This document shows, piece by piece, positions 9,590 to 18,047 of a stretch of DNA of 64,000 nt. The translations under genes were made by a program, and so were the position numbers. Every line of letters starts with the position of its first letter. The stretch's first letter is position 1. Under the pieces are notes generated by a model, which had not been told where the DNA came from, made no database searches, and was given only the letters and a program-made list of their open reading frames with translations. The stretch comes from Aeromicrobium phragmitis (GTDB taxonomy: Bacteria; Actinomycetota; Actinomycetes; Propionibacteriales; Nocardioidaceae). The stretch is taken from the NCBI RefSeq assembly GCF_003674095.1, contig NZ_RDBF01000002.1:295769-359768 (forward strand), in the 5' to 3' direction.

Positions 9590-10336
9590 ATGACGCGAGT
9601 GGCGGTGCTGGGTGCACGAGGACGGATGGGATCGACGTCGGTGGGAGCGATCGAGGCGGCCGAGGGCCTGCAGGTCGTCGCCCAGATCGACGCCGGCGAC
9701 TCCCTCGAGCTGATCGTCGAGAACGACGCCGAGGTCGCGCTGGTGTTCACCACGCCGGACGTCGCGCTGGACCACGTTCGTTGGTGCGTCGAGCACGGCG
9801 TGCACGTCGTGGTCGGCACGTCGGGCTTCGACGACGCCAAGGTCGCGCAAGTCCGCGACTTCCTCGCCGACGCGCCGAACGTCGGAGTGCTCATCGTCCC
9901 GAACTTCTCGATCGGCGCGGTGCTGATGATGCGGTTCGCGGCGGTCGCCGCACCATTCTTCGAATCGGTCGAGGTCATCGAGATGCACCACCCGGACAAG
10001 GTCGACGCCCCCTCGGGCACCGCGGTGCGCACGGCCGAGATGATCGCGGATGCTCGCGCGCAAGCGGGCTCCGCGGAACTTCCCGACGCCACGACGACCG
10101 ACCCGCAGGGGGCGCGCGGGGCGAAGATCGCCGGCGTCCCGGTTCACGCGGTCCGGGCGCGCGGCTTCACCGCCTCTCAGGAGGTGCTGTTCGGCGACCC
10201 CGGGGAGATCTTCTCGATCCGGCACGACTCCTCGACCCGAGAGAGCTTCATGCCCGGCGTGGTCGCCGCGGTGCGGGCGGTCGCGGACCGTCCGGGCGTC
10301 ACGGTGGGCCTCGACTCCGTGCTCGGCCTCGACTGA
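9590..10336 (+). CDS. dapB: 4-hydroxy-tetrahydrodipicolinate reductase
   Basis: DapB reduces the dapA product to tetrahydrodipicolinate with NAD(P)H in the lysine and diaminopimelate pathway. The 248-residue protein has the nucleotide-binding motif VLGARGRMGS at residues 5-14 and the active-site motif EMHHPDKVDAPSGTA. The ATG at 9590 is preceded by TAGCAT (9577-9582) and a 7-nt gap, which fits a leaderless promoter after the pnp terminator. dapA lies 26 kb downstream in the same backbone. Confidence 0.95.
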   Translation: MTRVAVLGARGRMGSTSVGAIEAAEGLQVVAQIDAGDSLELIVENDAEVALVFTTPDVALDHVRWCVEHGVHVVVGTSGFDDAKVAQVRDFLADAPNVGVLIVPNFSIGAVLMMRFAAVAAPFFESVEVIEMHHPDKVDAPSGTAVRTAEMIADARAQAGSAELPDATTTDPQGARGAKIAGVPVHAVRARGFTASQEVLFGDPGEIFSIRHDSSTRESFMPGVVAAVRAVADRPGVTVGLDSVLGLD

Positions 10337-10355
10337 GTCAGCGAGAACCCGGGCC

Positions 10356-10664
10356 TCAGAACCAGAGGCGCAGCAGGGCGGCGCTGGCGGCGGCCACGCC
10401 CACCACGACGAGGAACGGCATCCGCCACCACAGGAGCACGGCTGCCACGCCGAGGGCGGCCAACCGTGCGTCGATGCGCAGCGCGGAGCCGTCGGCGAGC
10501 ACCTGCACAGCGATGAGCGCGCCCAGCAGGGCGACCGGGATCAACGTCGCGATGCGCACCGTGAGGGGATGATCGAGGACCCGGTCGGGAACCGAGAGGC
10601 CGGCGATCTTGAGCGCATAGCAACCGGCGGCGGTGAGCAGGATGCCGATCCAGAGCAGACTCAT
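10356..10664 (-). CDS. azlD: AzlD-family branched-chain amino acid exporter small subunit
   Basis: The 102-residue protein is almost entirely hydrophobic, with about four membrane segments and the AzlD-like start WIGILLTAAGCYALKIAGL. AzlD partners AzlC in exporting branched-chain amino acids in the two-subunit exporter family (BrnEF). The ATG overlaps the azlC stop by 4 bp, the usual azlC-azlD coupling. It is the last gene of a minus-strand cluster that converges on dapB with a 19-bp gap. Confidence 0.88.
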   Translation of the reverse strand: MSLLWIGILLTAAGCYALKIAGLSVPDRVLDHPLTVRIATLIPVALLGALIAVQVLADGSALRIDARLAALGVAAVLLWWRMPFLVVVGVAAASAALLRLWF

Positions 10665-11344
10665 GCACGCTCACCTCGCCGTTGCAACGCGAGCCCGATC
10701 AGGACCGCCGCCGCACCGCCGATGATGATCGGTACACCGGCCGGCGTCAGGGGGACGAAGCCCAGCGCGACCGCTGCTCCCGCCACCGCGACGATCCGGG
10801 TCAGCGTGGAGTCCAGCCGGGGCCACAGCAGCGCCAGGAACGCCGCGCCGACGGCGGCATCGAGGCCGAAGTCGCGCGGGTCGCCGATCGCCGTCCCAGC
10901 CAGCGCGCCCACGAACGTGAACAGGTTCCAGAGCACGAAGATCGAGACGCCCGTCCAGTAGAACGCGAGCCGCGCCTGGTGCGAGGACGTGCGAGTGACC
11001 GCCATGGCGGTGGACTCGTCGATCACGAAGTGCGCGGTGACCGGCCGACGCCACCCGCGCACGTCGAGCAGTCGCGCCAGGCTCAGGCCATAGAAGAGAT
11101 TGCGCCCGCCGAGGAGCACGGAGGTCACCGCTCCGGTGAGCGGGGAGCCGCCGGACGCGACGACGCCGACGAAGGCGAACTGCGAGGCGCCCGTGAACAT
11201 CAGCAGCGACATCACGCAGGTCTGCCACACGCTGAGTCCGGCGGCGGTGCCGAGGGCGCCGAACGAGATGCCGTACGCGCCGGTGGCGAGTCCGACTCCG
11301 AGCGAGTCGGTGATGATCGAGCGGTCAGAGGCTGAGGTGCTCAC
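10661..11344 (-). CDS. azlC: AzlC-family branched-chain amino acid exporter large subunit
   Basis: This 227-residue integral membrane protein has the AzlC features GVGLATGAYGISFGALGTAAG, FTGASQFAFVGVVASGGSP and FVIDESTAMAV. GTG 11344 is chosen because it overlaps the upstream acetyltransferase stop by 4 bp (GTGA) and gives the normal N-terminus. The open frame extends further upstream with an implausible Arg-rich sequence. With AzlD it forms an amino-acid exporter in the cytoplasmic membrane. Substrate within the branched-chain or similar amino acids is inferred from the family. Confidence 0.9.
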   Translation of the reverse strand: MSTSASDRSIITDSLGVGLATGAYGISFGALGTAAGLSVWQTCVMSLLMFTGASQFAFVGVVASGGSPLTGAVTSVLLGGRNLFYGLSLARLLDVRGWRRPVTAHFVIDESTAMAVTRTSSHQARLAFYWTGVSIFVLWNLFTFVGALAGTAIGDPRDFGLDAAVGAAFLALLWPRLDSTLTRIVAVAGAAVALGFVPLTPAGVPIIIGGAAAVLIGLALQRRGERA

Positions 11345-11871
11345 ACCAACCTCGTGTGGAGACGTACCTGTTTGACGGTGGCGCCGGTGGCGGTGGCGAG
11401 CTCGCGGTGCGCGCCGTCGGGCGCCCAGCCGGCGCTGGTGGCGAATTCGCGCGTCGCGTCGTCGGTGGAGCGCAGCCACCACACGGCTCGGCTGAAGCGG
11501 TCGGCGCGCAGCGTGTCGGCGCAGGCCTGCAGGAGGCGGGACCCGTGACCTTGGCCGCGGTGCTCCAGGGTCACCACGAACTCGCCGATCTCACCGTCCT
11601 GGATCTGGTCGGCGTCGTCGTCGAAGCAGGGGTGAACGATGGCGAATCCGCGGACCGTTGCGCGCTCGAGGGCGACCAGGACGCGTTGGCGGGCATCGCG
11701 CGGCGAGGTCACGGTGGCCTGCCAGCGCTCCGTCAAATCGGCCGGAGCGAGGTCGTCGAGCTGAGCGCCCAGCACGTCCGCATAACTCTCCCGCCAGGCC
11801 GCGAGCTGAAGTGCGGCGATGGCCGGAGCATCGTCCGCCCAGGCGAGGCGCACGCTGACGTCGGCGGTCAC
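11341..11871 (-). CDS. GNAT-family N-acetyltransferase
   Basis: The 176-residue product has the GNAT acetyl-CoA-binding motif HRGQGHGSRLL near residue 108, preceded by the strand GEIGEFVVTLE and followed by WWLRSTDDATREFATSAGW. The substrate is not recognisable. GTG 11871 is favoured because it overlaps the stop of the upstream membrane protein by 4 bp, and its own stop overlaps azlC by 4 bp. This coupling hints that it works on a small molecule handled by the exporter, but no evidence fixes the substrate. Confidence 0.8.
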   Translation of the reverse strand: MTADVSVRLAWADDAPAIAALQLAAWRESYADVLGAQLDDLAPADLTERWQATVTSPRDARQRVLVALERATVRGFAIVHPCFDDDADQIQDGEIGEFVVTLEHRGQGHGSRLLQACADTLRADRFSRAVWWLRSTDDATREFATSAGWAPDGAHRELATATGATVKQVRLHTRLV

Positions 11872-12365
11872 CAGCCCTCCGAGAAGTACGAGCGGCCGCC
11901 GGCGCGGTCGAAGCGCTGCTCCGCGCGCGAGATGGCCGAGGGCGTGGGCCAGAGCGCGACGGCGAGCGCCAGAAGGGTCGGCACGCCGGCGATCAACGCG
12001 GGCCACGGGCCGTGGTCGACGACGAAACTCACGACAATGCCGATGAACAAGGGGGCCTCGAGGATGGCGAGGCGGAGGAACAGGTTCGCCTGGAAGGCCT
12101 GGAACGACTGTGACATCGCCTGTTCGCGGTCGGTGCCGAGGGGGACCGGGGTGAGCTGTCCTTCCATGGTCCGGGCAATGCCGAAGGCGCCCGCCACCAG
12201 CAGGAGCAAGCCCACGATCATCCACAACGGCGGCAGGGTGGCGTCGGCGAGGCCGCCGAGCACGAAGACGATCGCGACGAGGATGAAAAGCGGCGCGGAG
12301 ATCAGCGCCATGATCAGGGTGCGGAGCGTGGCAGCCCGCGAGGCCGGCGTGGGCGGGACGGTCAT
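11868..12365 (-). CDS. Four-helix membrane protein of unknown function (paralogue 1)
   Basis: The 165-residue protein has about four hydrophobic segments (around 19-40, 47-65, 94-112 and 120-138) and a polar C-terminus. It resembles its upstream neighbour along its length: PPLWMIVGLLLLVAG matches PPWWILAGLYVVLAA, and VDHGPWPALIAGVPT matches TDHGGWPVILVALPT. The two look like a tandem duplication that has diverged. I do not recognise a named family. It is coupled to the acetyltransferase by a 4-bp overlap. Confidence 0.75.
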   Translation of the reverse strand: MTVPPTPASRAATLRTLIMALISAPLFILVAIVFVLGGLADATLPPLWMIVGLLLLVAGAFGIARTMEGQLTPVPLGTDREQAMSQSFQAFQANLFLRLAILEAPLFIGIVVSFVVDHGPWPALIAGVPTLLALAVALWPTPSAISRAEQRFDRAGGRSYFSEGW

Positions 12366-12401
12366 GGGGCCGAGTCTGTCACACGCCGAGGTGGGGTCCG
12401 A

Positions 12402-12893
12402 TCAGGACTCGAAGGCCTCCTGGAGGCCGGAGGAGGCACCGTCGGCCTCCAGCGCCGTGGCGATGCGTGCGACGTTGCGCACGCTGGGCCAGGTCTCGAA
12501 CGCGAGGGCGACGACGGTGGGAAGCGCGACCAGAATGACCGGCCAGCCTCCGTGGTCGGTCACGAAGGCGTACAGGGCCGACAGCAGCAGCGGGATCTCG
12601 ATGAGAAGGAACGCTCGGGCCATGTAGCGCTGGTACGCGGCGAGCGAGTCCGCCACCGCGTGGTCGCCGCTCGTATCGCTCGCCAACGGAGGGATGCGAG
12701 TCCAGGAGCGCTCGACGTTGAGGACGGCGGCTGCGAGGACCACGTACAGGCCGGCGAGGATCCACCACGGCGGAAGCTCGGCGTCGACCCCACCGAGGAT
12801 GAGGGCGATCACCGCGGAGAACACCGACGCGACGATCAACTGGAACACGACGAAGGTCCGGATCTGCTTGACCTGTTGCGCGTTGCGGTCCAT
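12402..12893 (-). CDS. Four-helix membrane protein of unknown function (paralogue 2)
   Basis: The 163-residue product has the same layout as the next gene: two N-terminal membrane helices, a cytoplasmic linker with a TSGDHAVADSLAAYQRYMARA segment, two more helices, and a C-terminal tail (SVRNVARIATALEADG). The shared linker pattern of Gln/Ala-rich helix then membrane pair supports paralogy. GAGAGAGGA lies before the ATG. It is the first gene of the minus-strand azl cluster. Function unknown; it may be a sensor or structural membrane protein. Confidence 0.75.
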   Translation of the reverse strand: MDRNAQQVKQIRTFVVFQLIVASVFSAVIALILGGVDAELPPWWILAGLYVVLAAAVLNVERSWTRIPPLASDTSGDHAVADSLAAYQRYMARAFLLIEIPLLLSALYAFVTDHGGWPVILVALPTVVALAFETWPSVRNVARIATALEADGASSGLQEAFES

Positions 12894-12939
12894 GACGTCC
12901 TCTCTCGCGGTGCGGCGTCAGTATCGCACGCAACGCACG

Positions 12940-14094
12940 TCACTCGGTCAGGATCGTTCCGCCGACGTCCCACGCCCAATGCCCGTCGTGCTCGATGGGG
13001 ATCGCGTGGTCGAAGGTTTTGAGTTTGTGGTGATGTCGGCAGAGGGCCCAGAGGTTCCGGGCGGTGGTGTGTCCGTTGGGCCAGGGTTCTCGGTGGTCGA
13101 GGTCGCAGTTGGTGGCTTTAGTGGTGCACCCGGGGTAGCGGCAGGTGCCGTCTCTGTAGCGGATCGCGTTCTTGAGGTGGTCCGGTGGTGAGTATCCGCG
13201 GTAGCTGGTGGCGAGAATGTCGTCTTGTTCGTCGACGAGGAGTCGGTACCAGAACGGGTTGCCGCTGGTGGCGAGTGTGCGGAGCACGTTCGCGGGGATG
13301 ACCCAGTCGCGGTCGGCGCTGATCGCGGGCTGGTCATCGATTCCTGCCAGGGTGGATGCGGGCACCATGACGCCGATCGCCATGGCCGGGGTGCGTGCGG
13401 GCTCGTCGTCGGGTTCGATGTGATCGAGTGCCTCCACAAACAGGTCCGCGCGTCGCTGGTGCAGGGTCCGGTCGTCGTCGGTCAGTGACTTCGCCGCGTG
13501 GTCGAGTCGCTGATCGATCCCAGCCAGGACATACGAGGGCAGGTTCTCCGCATACAGATCGCCGGTACCGTTCTCATGATGGTGAATGGTGACGGACCGT
13601 TCGGCGACGATCTCCTCGTACCGCTTCTCGACCTCATCCGGCTCGACACGGGCGATGAACCGCTTCACCCACCGGCGAAGTTCGCCGACGGTGTGGGTGG
13701 CGGCGTAGGCGACAGAACGAGCGTCGAGCCGCTCGATCGAACGCACTTTGGTCAACTCCCATGCGCCGTTCGCGATGACTGACACTCGCGCGGCATCGAG
13801 GGTTCCTTCCGAGAAGGCTGTCCACACTGTCGGGAGGTCGTCGCGGGCGGTCTCTGCCTCATGAATCCGACCCGCGGCCTGGTGTTCGGACCAGCCGTTC
13901 GCCTGGGCCACCACGGACCGGACTGCGGCGAGCGCGAGGTCCTGCTGCTGCGGCTCCACCTCCCGCTCGATCCGAGCGGTCTCTGCGTCGAGGAACTGGA
14001 GCATCGCGGCCCAGCGTCGGTAGTCCAGCTGAGCACTCTCGCGCCGCAGTTCAGCCATGTAGGCCACCTGCGCGTCGGGGGTGCCCTCGATCAT
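12940..14094 (-). CDS. DUF222 / HNH endonuclease signature protein
   Basis: The 384-residue protein combines an N-terminal DUF222 region (about 20-290) with a C-terminal HNH motif: CRYPGC, then DLDHREPWPNGHT, then LCRHHHK, matching the Cys-DH-H pattern of the nuclease fold. These proteins are highly multicopy in actinobacteria and are linked to the 13E12 repeat family; their biological role is unresolved. AGGAG sits right before the ATG, and TAGATT (14101-14106, minus strand) lies 6 nt before it. Dispersed inverted-repeat elements start just upstream of it. Confidence 0.9.
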   Translation of the reverse strand: MIEGTPDAQVAYMAELRRESAQLDYRRWAAMLQFLDAETARIEREVEPQQQDLALAAVRSVVAQANGWSEHQAAGRIHEAETARDDLPTVWTAFSEGTLDAARVSVIANGAWELTKVRSIERLDARSVAYAATHTVGELRRWVKRFIARVEPDEVEKRYEEIVAERSVTIHHHENGTGDLYAENLPSYVLAGIDQRLDHAAKSLTDDDRTLHQRRADLFVEALDHIEPDDEPARTPAMAIGVMVPASTLAGIDDQPAISADRDWVIPANVLRTLATSGNPFWYRLLVDEQDDILATSYRGYSPPDHLKNAIRYRDGTCRYPGCTTKATNCDLDHREPWPNGHTTARNLWALCRHHHKLKTFDHAIPIEHDGHWAWDVGGTILTE

Positions 14095-14153
14095 GCTCCT
14101 AATCTAGAGAAGGCCACCGACACTTTTCGGCCCTTGTGCACAGGCCCCCGGAA

Positions 14154-14284
14154 GTGGTCGAGTAGGCCGGAGGAACGAGGGCCGTATCGAGACCACGTGA
14201 CGCAATCGGTCTCGCTCCGTCGCGGCTACGCCCCTTGTGCGACGGCTCCATTGCGGCTCGCAGAGCTCGCCGCTACTCGACCAC
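14154..14284. mobile_element. 131-bp element with 12-bp perfect inverted ends (copy 1)
   Basis: GTGGTCGAGTAG (14154-14165) and CTACTCGACCAC (14273-14284) are exact reverse complements at the ends of the element. Inside is a second facing pair, GTATCGAGACCAC and GGTCTCGCTCC. There is no open frame of note. Size and ends suggest a MITE-like or repetitive extragenic element. Copies at 14330, 24462 and 63774, and a fragment at 55474, share the ends. Confidence 0.75.
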
Positions 14285-14329
14285 CTACAAGCTCGCTGCT
14301 TGCCTCTACTCGATGACGTACCCGCATGG

Positions 14330-14446
14330 GTGGTCGAGTAGGAGGTTGTCTCGAGACCGCGTCACGTCAATTGGTCTCGCTTCGTGGCGGCTACGCCCCC
14401 ATCGCCACGGCTCCATGCCGCTCGTTCCTCGCGGCTACTCGACCAC
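14330..14446. mobile_element. 117-bp element with 12-bp perfect inverted ends (copy 2)
   Basis: The element opens with GTGGTCGAGTAG (14330-14341) and closes with CTACTCGACCAC (14435-14446). The interior keeps TCTCGAGACC and TTGGTCTCGCTTCG, as in copy 1, and the right half contains GCTCGTTCCTCGCGGCTACTC. The 45 bp between copies 1 and 2 hold a further fragment (CTACTCGATGACG). The stretch 14095-14530 contains no gene. Confidence 0.75.
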
Positions 14447-14541
14447 CTATCGAGGGGCTCGGTCCCTATCAGCTCCGGCCACCTAGGGTCACTGACTCGC
14501 AACGGCAACGATAAACGGACGAAACATGACCTTCCCTAGAG

Positions 14542-14560
14542 TTTCGATAGTTCGTAGAAA
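14542..14560 (+). promoter_or_regulatory. Operator candidate before the glnT-like cluster
   Basis: The 19-bp near-palindrome TTTCGATA-N7-GAAA lies 20 bp before the GTG of the glutamine synthetase-like gene. The same spacing and sequence recur at 21713-21731 before the ABC ATPase gene of this cluster. The embedded GATAGT could be a -10 element, so a bound repressor would block initiation. The TetR regulator encoded at 23723 is the natural candidate binder; this is inference. Confidence 0.5.
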
Positions 14561-14580
14561 CCTCCAAGGGAAGGCTCATC

Positions 14581-15936
14581 GTGACGTCACAGGACTCGAC
14601 GGCGCATGCCGTCGGACAGCGACTCGAAAACGACGGCGTGCGATTCGCCATCGCCGGTTACACCGATCTCCACGGGAACCTGAAAGGGAAGATGGTGCCC
14701 ATCGGGCACTTCGTGGACATGGCCGGCGGCTCGGAGCTCTTCACCGGCGCCGCGCTCGACGGCCTGCCGCAGGAGGTGAACGACGAGGAGCTCTCCGCCC
14801 GCCCCGACCTCGATCGCGGCGTCGTCTTGCCGTGGCAACCGGAGGTGGCGCTGTTCCTGTCCCGCCTGACCGTCGGGGGAGAGGACTTCGCGGCCTCGAC
14901 ACGCAACGTCCTCGAGCGCCAGGTGCGTGCCGCCGCGCAGGAGGGCCTCAGCATGAACCTCGGCGTCGAGACCGAGTTCTTCGTCCTCACCGACGGTGAG
15001 GATTCCCGAGGCAACGTGAGCGACCGCGACACCCTCGACAAGCCCTGCTACGCCGTCCCGCCGCTGCTGGACAACCTGCACTGGATGCAGGAACTCGTCG
15101 ACCACATGAACCACCTCGGCTGGGACGTCTACTCCTTCGACCATGAGGACGCCCGCGGCCAGTTCGAGATCGACTTCGCCTACTCCGACGCGATGACGAC
15201 GGCCGACCGGGTGGTCATCTTCCGGGCGATGGCGAACGAGGTCGCCCGCCGTCACGGCGCCTACGCCTCGTTCATGCCCAAGCCTTTCGCCGACCGCAGT
15301 GGCTCCGGGGCGCACTTCAACATGTCCCTCGCGGATCTGGCCACCGGCGCCAATCTCTTCGAGTCCGATCAGGATCCCCGTGGCGCGGGCCTAAGCCAAC
15401 GCGGGTACCACTTCGCCGCCGGCATCGTCCGGCACGCTGCCGCCATCTGCGCTGTCATCGCACCCACCGTGAACAGCTACAAGCGGCTCGTCCGTCAGGG
15501 CAGCATGTCCGGCTCAACGTGGGCACCCATCTTCGCCAGCTGCGGAAACAACAACCGCACGAACATGCTCCGGATCCCCCTCGGAGGCGGACGCGTCGAG
15601 TGTCGCGCCGTCGACTCGGCGGCCAACCCGCACCTTGCCGCGGCGCTGTTGCTGGCCGCCGGGCTGGAGGGGATTCGCGACGAGGCCGAACTCGACTCTT
15701 TCCACACCGAGAATCTGCACGCCGTCGACCCCCGCGAGTACGAGAAGCGAGGCCTCGTCCTCCTGCCACGGACGCTCGAGGAGGCCATCGACGCCTTCGA
15801 AGCGGACCCGTTCACCCAGGAGGTGTGCGGCAAGGAGCTGTGGTCGTCGTTCATCGACCTCAAGCGGGACGAGTGGACGTCGTACACCACTGCCGTGACC
15901 GACTGGGAGCTCGACCGCTACCTCCGCTTCTACTGA
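14581..15936 (+). CDS. glnT: Type III (GlnT/GmaS-like) glutamate-amine ligase
   Basis: The 451-residue protein belongs to the glutamine synthetase superfamily, ATP-dependent ligases of glutamate with ammonia or another amine. The metal and substrate residues look intact: GVETEFFVL, HEDARGQFEIDF, GSGAHFNMSL, NSYKRLVRQGS, NNNRTNMLRIP and RVECRAVDSAANPHLAAALL. This pattern is nearest GlnT and gamma-glutamylmethylamide synthetase rather than housekeeping GlnA. The cluster of oxidoreductases and a NitT/TauT transporter suggests that it gamma-glutamylates an amine imported for catabolism, but ammonia assimilation is not excluded. GTG 14581 follows AAGGGAAGG. Confidence 0.85.
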   Translation: MTSQDSTAHAVGQRLENDGVRFAIAGYTDLHGNLKGKMVPIGHFVDMAGGSELFTGAALDGLPQEVNDEELSARPDLDRGVVLPWQPEVALFLSRLTVGGEDFAASTRNVLERQVRAAAQEGLSMNLGVETEFFVLTDGEDSRGNVSDRDTLDKPCYAVPPLLDNLHWMQELVDHMNHLGWDVYSFDHEDARGQFEIDFAYSDAMTTADRVVIFRAMANEVARRHGAYASFMPKPFADRSGSGAHFNMSLADLATGANLFESDQDPRGAGLSQRGYHFAAGIVRHAAAICAVIAPTVNSYKRLVRQGSMSGSTWAPIFASCGNNNRTNMLRIPLGGGRVECRAVDSAANPHLAAALLLAAGLEGIRDEAELDSFHTENLHAVDPREYEKRGLVLLPRTLEEAIDAFEADPFTQEVCGKELWSSFIDLKRDEWTSYTTAVTDWELDRYLRFY

Positions 15937-15951
15937 GTCGGCGGACGAGTC

Positions 15952-16944
15952 ATGGGAATCGACACGGGCACGCCGGGCACACTCCTGCTCGAGGACTTCG
16001 TCCTCGGCTCAGGGGAGTCACTGCCGAACGCCGAGGTACGCTATCGCGTGCACGGACCGTCCGCGGGCACGGCGGAAGCGACGGTGGTGCTGCTCACGTA
16101 TTACACCGGCACCGACGAGAGTTACGCGCCGTGGATCGGCCCCGGACGGCCGCTGGACCCGTCCCGGCACTGCGTCGTGGTGGTCAACCACCTCGGCGGC
16201 GGGGTCTCCACGTCGCCCTCCACGATGAAGGCACCGTTTCCGCAGGTCAGCGTCGGTGACCTCGCACGGGTGACGTGGGCCGTCCTGAACTCGCTCGGGA
16301 TCGACCACGTGGACCTCGCGGCCGGCTGGTCCCTCGGCGGGATGCAGGCGCTCGAGCTCGCAGCGCAGCGCCCGTGCGACATCGGCGCCGTGCTGGCGTT
16401 GTGCTCGGCGGCGCGCTGCTCCGCGATCAACCGCGTCTTCCTCGAGTCGGTCGCGGCGGTGCTCCGTGTCGATCCCGAGCTCGGTGACGGGCCCGCGGCG
16501 CGGGGGCTCGATGCGTTCGGGCGCGTCTACGCCGGGTGGGCGTACTCGGAGGAGTTCTTCGAGGACGGTCACTTCGCCGAACTCGGGTACAGCAGCATCG
16601 CGGACGTCCTCGACTCCTGGGGCGCAGACCACGCGGCCTTCGATGCTCTCGACCTCCTCGCCAGCCTGCGTACGTGGCTCGCCGCCGATCTCGGAGTCGG
16701 ACGCGGCGGGCTCGAGCCGGCCCTCGGCGGCATCCGCGCCCGGACGGTCCTCATGCCGTCCAGTACCGACCGCTATTTCACGCCGGCCGAGAACGAGAAG
16801 GAGGCCGCGGCGCTGCCGAACGGCGAGCTGTGGACTCTCACCTCACCACTCGGCCACGTCGCCGGGCGCCCCGGCGTGCGTCGTCAGGAGCAGGACCGTG
16901 TCGACGCAGCGCTACGGCTGCTCCTCGCCGGCGCTGGCGCTTAG
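15952..16944 (+). CDS. MetX-like alpha/beta-hydrolase fold protein
   Basis: The 330-residue protein has the homoserine O-acetyltransferase-like layout: FVLGSGESLPNAEVRYRVHG at the N-terminus, the nucleophile motif GWSLGG with Ser127, an acid in SSTDRYF near 270 and a histidine in SPLGHVAG. It is shorter than typical MetX, and no other methionine gene is nearby. It starts 15 bp after the glnT-like stop, so it probably belongs to the same pathway as an acyltransferase or as an amide/ester hydrolase. Specificity cannot be assigned. Confidence 0.75.
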   Translation: MGIDTGTPGTLLLEDFVLGSGESLPNAEVRYRVHGPSAGTAEATVVLLTYYTGTDESYAPWIGPGRPLDPSRHCVVVVNHLGGGVSTSPSTMKAPFPQVSVGDLARVTWAVLNSLGIDHVDLAAGWSLGGMQALELAAQRPCDIGAVLALCSAARCSAINRVFLESVAAVLRVDPELGDGPAARGLDAFGRVYAGWAYSEEFFEDGHFAELGYSSIADVLDSWGADHAAFDALDLLASLRTWLAADLGVGRGGLEPALGGIRARTVLMPSSTDRYFTPAENEKEAAALPNGELWTLTSPLGHVAGRPGVRRQEQDRVDAALRLLLAGAGA

Positions 16945-17002
16945 ATCCCCACCCGTCCCACTGCAACGCCGTCCTCGCGGAGCAACCGAAGGAGAACACG
17001 AC

Positions 17003-18037
17003 ATGACGCTCAACGTGGTAGTCGCCGGACTGCCGAAGGCCGTCCAGGGCGCCGCCGACCCCGACGAGGGGATCTGGCTCACCGACGAGCAACGCGCCCG
17101 CATCACGGGGGTCGCCGACGAGGTGTGGCTGGAGCACCTCCCGGTCTCCGCTCTCAACGCGGGCCGGGGGCCGGCACGCCCGCCGCACGCCATCATGGTC
17201 GAGACGAGCGGCTCGAAGCCCGAGCTCGACGTCGAGCAGGGCATCCTCACCGGTGCCGGCTTGCAGCAGCTCATGAACCCCGAGCTGAGGCTCCTGCAGT
17301 CGATGAGCGCCGGCGCCGAGCATCTCGTCTCGATCATTCCCGACGGCGTCACGCTGGCGAACGCCTCCGGGGTGGCGGCCAATGCCATCGCGGAGACCGT
17401 GATCGCCGGCATCCTGGCCGACGCCAAGAAACTACGTCAGCGCTGGGAGGACCAGAGGGCCCGCCGATGGCGCGAGCTCCCGGCACGCGAGTTGGCTGGT
17501 TCGGTGCTCACCGTGCTCGGCACGGGCAACATCGGCTCTCGAACCGCCCAGGTGGCCCAGGTGCTGGGCATGCGGACGATCGGCGTCAACCGGCGGGGCA
17601 ACCCCGTGGAGGGCTTCGACGAGGTGGTCGCGACCGCCTCGCTGCATGAGGCGCTCGGCCGGTCGGACTACTTTCTCGTCGCCGCGCCCCTCACGCCTGA
17701 GACCCGCGGTCTCATCGACGCCGACGCCGTCAAGGCCATGAAGCCGGGGTGCTGGATCTCGAACGTCGCCCGCGGGGCCATCTGCGATCCGGCGGCCATC
17801 ATCGACGGCCTGCACTCGGGGCAACTGCGCGGGGCTCTCATCGACTGCCATGTGCAGGAGCCGCTCCCCGCCGACGACCCGCTCTGGAGCGCCCCGGGAG
17901 CGGAGGTCCTCCCGCACGACTCGCACGCGTCGCAGCTGCTGGGAGACCGGCAGGTGGACCTGTTCGTCGACAACCTGCAGCGTCTGGTCGCCGGCCGCGA
18001 GTTCCGCAACGTCGTCGACCTCGACCGCGGTTACTGA
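17003..18037 (+). CDS. D-isomer-specific 2-hydroxyacid dehydrogenase
   Basis: The 344-residue NAD(P)-dependent enzyme interconverts 2-hydroxyacids and 2-oxoacids. It shows the Rossmann motif LGTGNIGSRTAQVAQ near residue 173 and the catalytic triad of the family: Arg in SNVARGAI, Glu in HVQEPLP and His in LPHDSH. GAAGGAGAACACG precedes the ATG at 17003; the frame is open upstream but not coding. The middle segment LASGVAAN-type LANASGVAANAIAE is conserved. It probably reduces or oxidises a pathway 2-oxoacid. Confidence 0.87.
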   Translation: MTLNVVVAGLPKAVQGAADPDEGIWLTDEQRARITGVADEVWLEHLPVSALNAGRGPARPPHAIMVETSGSKPELDVEQGILTGAGLQQLMNPELRLLQSMSAGAEHLVSIIPDGVTLANASGVAANAIAETVIAGILADAKKLRQRWEDQRARRWRELPARELAGSVLTVLGTGNIGSRTAQVAQVLGMRTIGVNRRGNPVEGFDEVVATASLHEALGRSDYFLVAAPLTPETRGLIDADAVKAMKPGCWISNVARGAICDPAAIIDGLHSGQLRGALIDCHVQEPLPADDPLWSAPGAEVLPHDSHASQLLGDRQVDLFVDNLQRLVAGREFRNVVDLDRGY

Positions 18038-18047
18038 GGAGGTACCG

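Noticed and set aside
15952..16944. metX (methionine biosynthesis)
   Set aside because: The hydrolase fold and motifs fit, but length and neighbours (catabolic cluster) do not; left as MetX-like.
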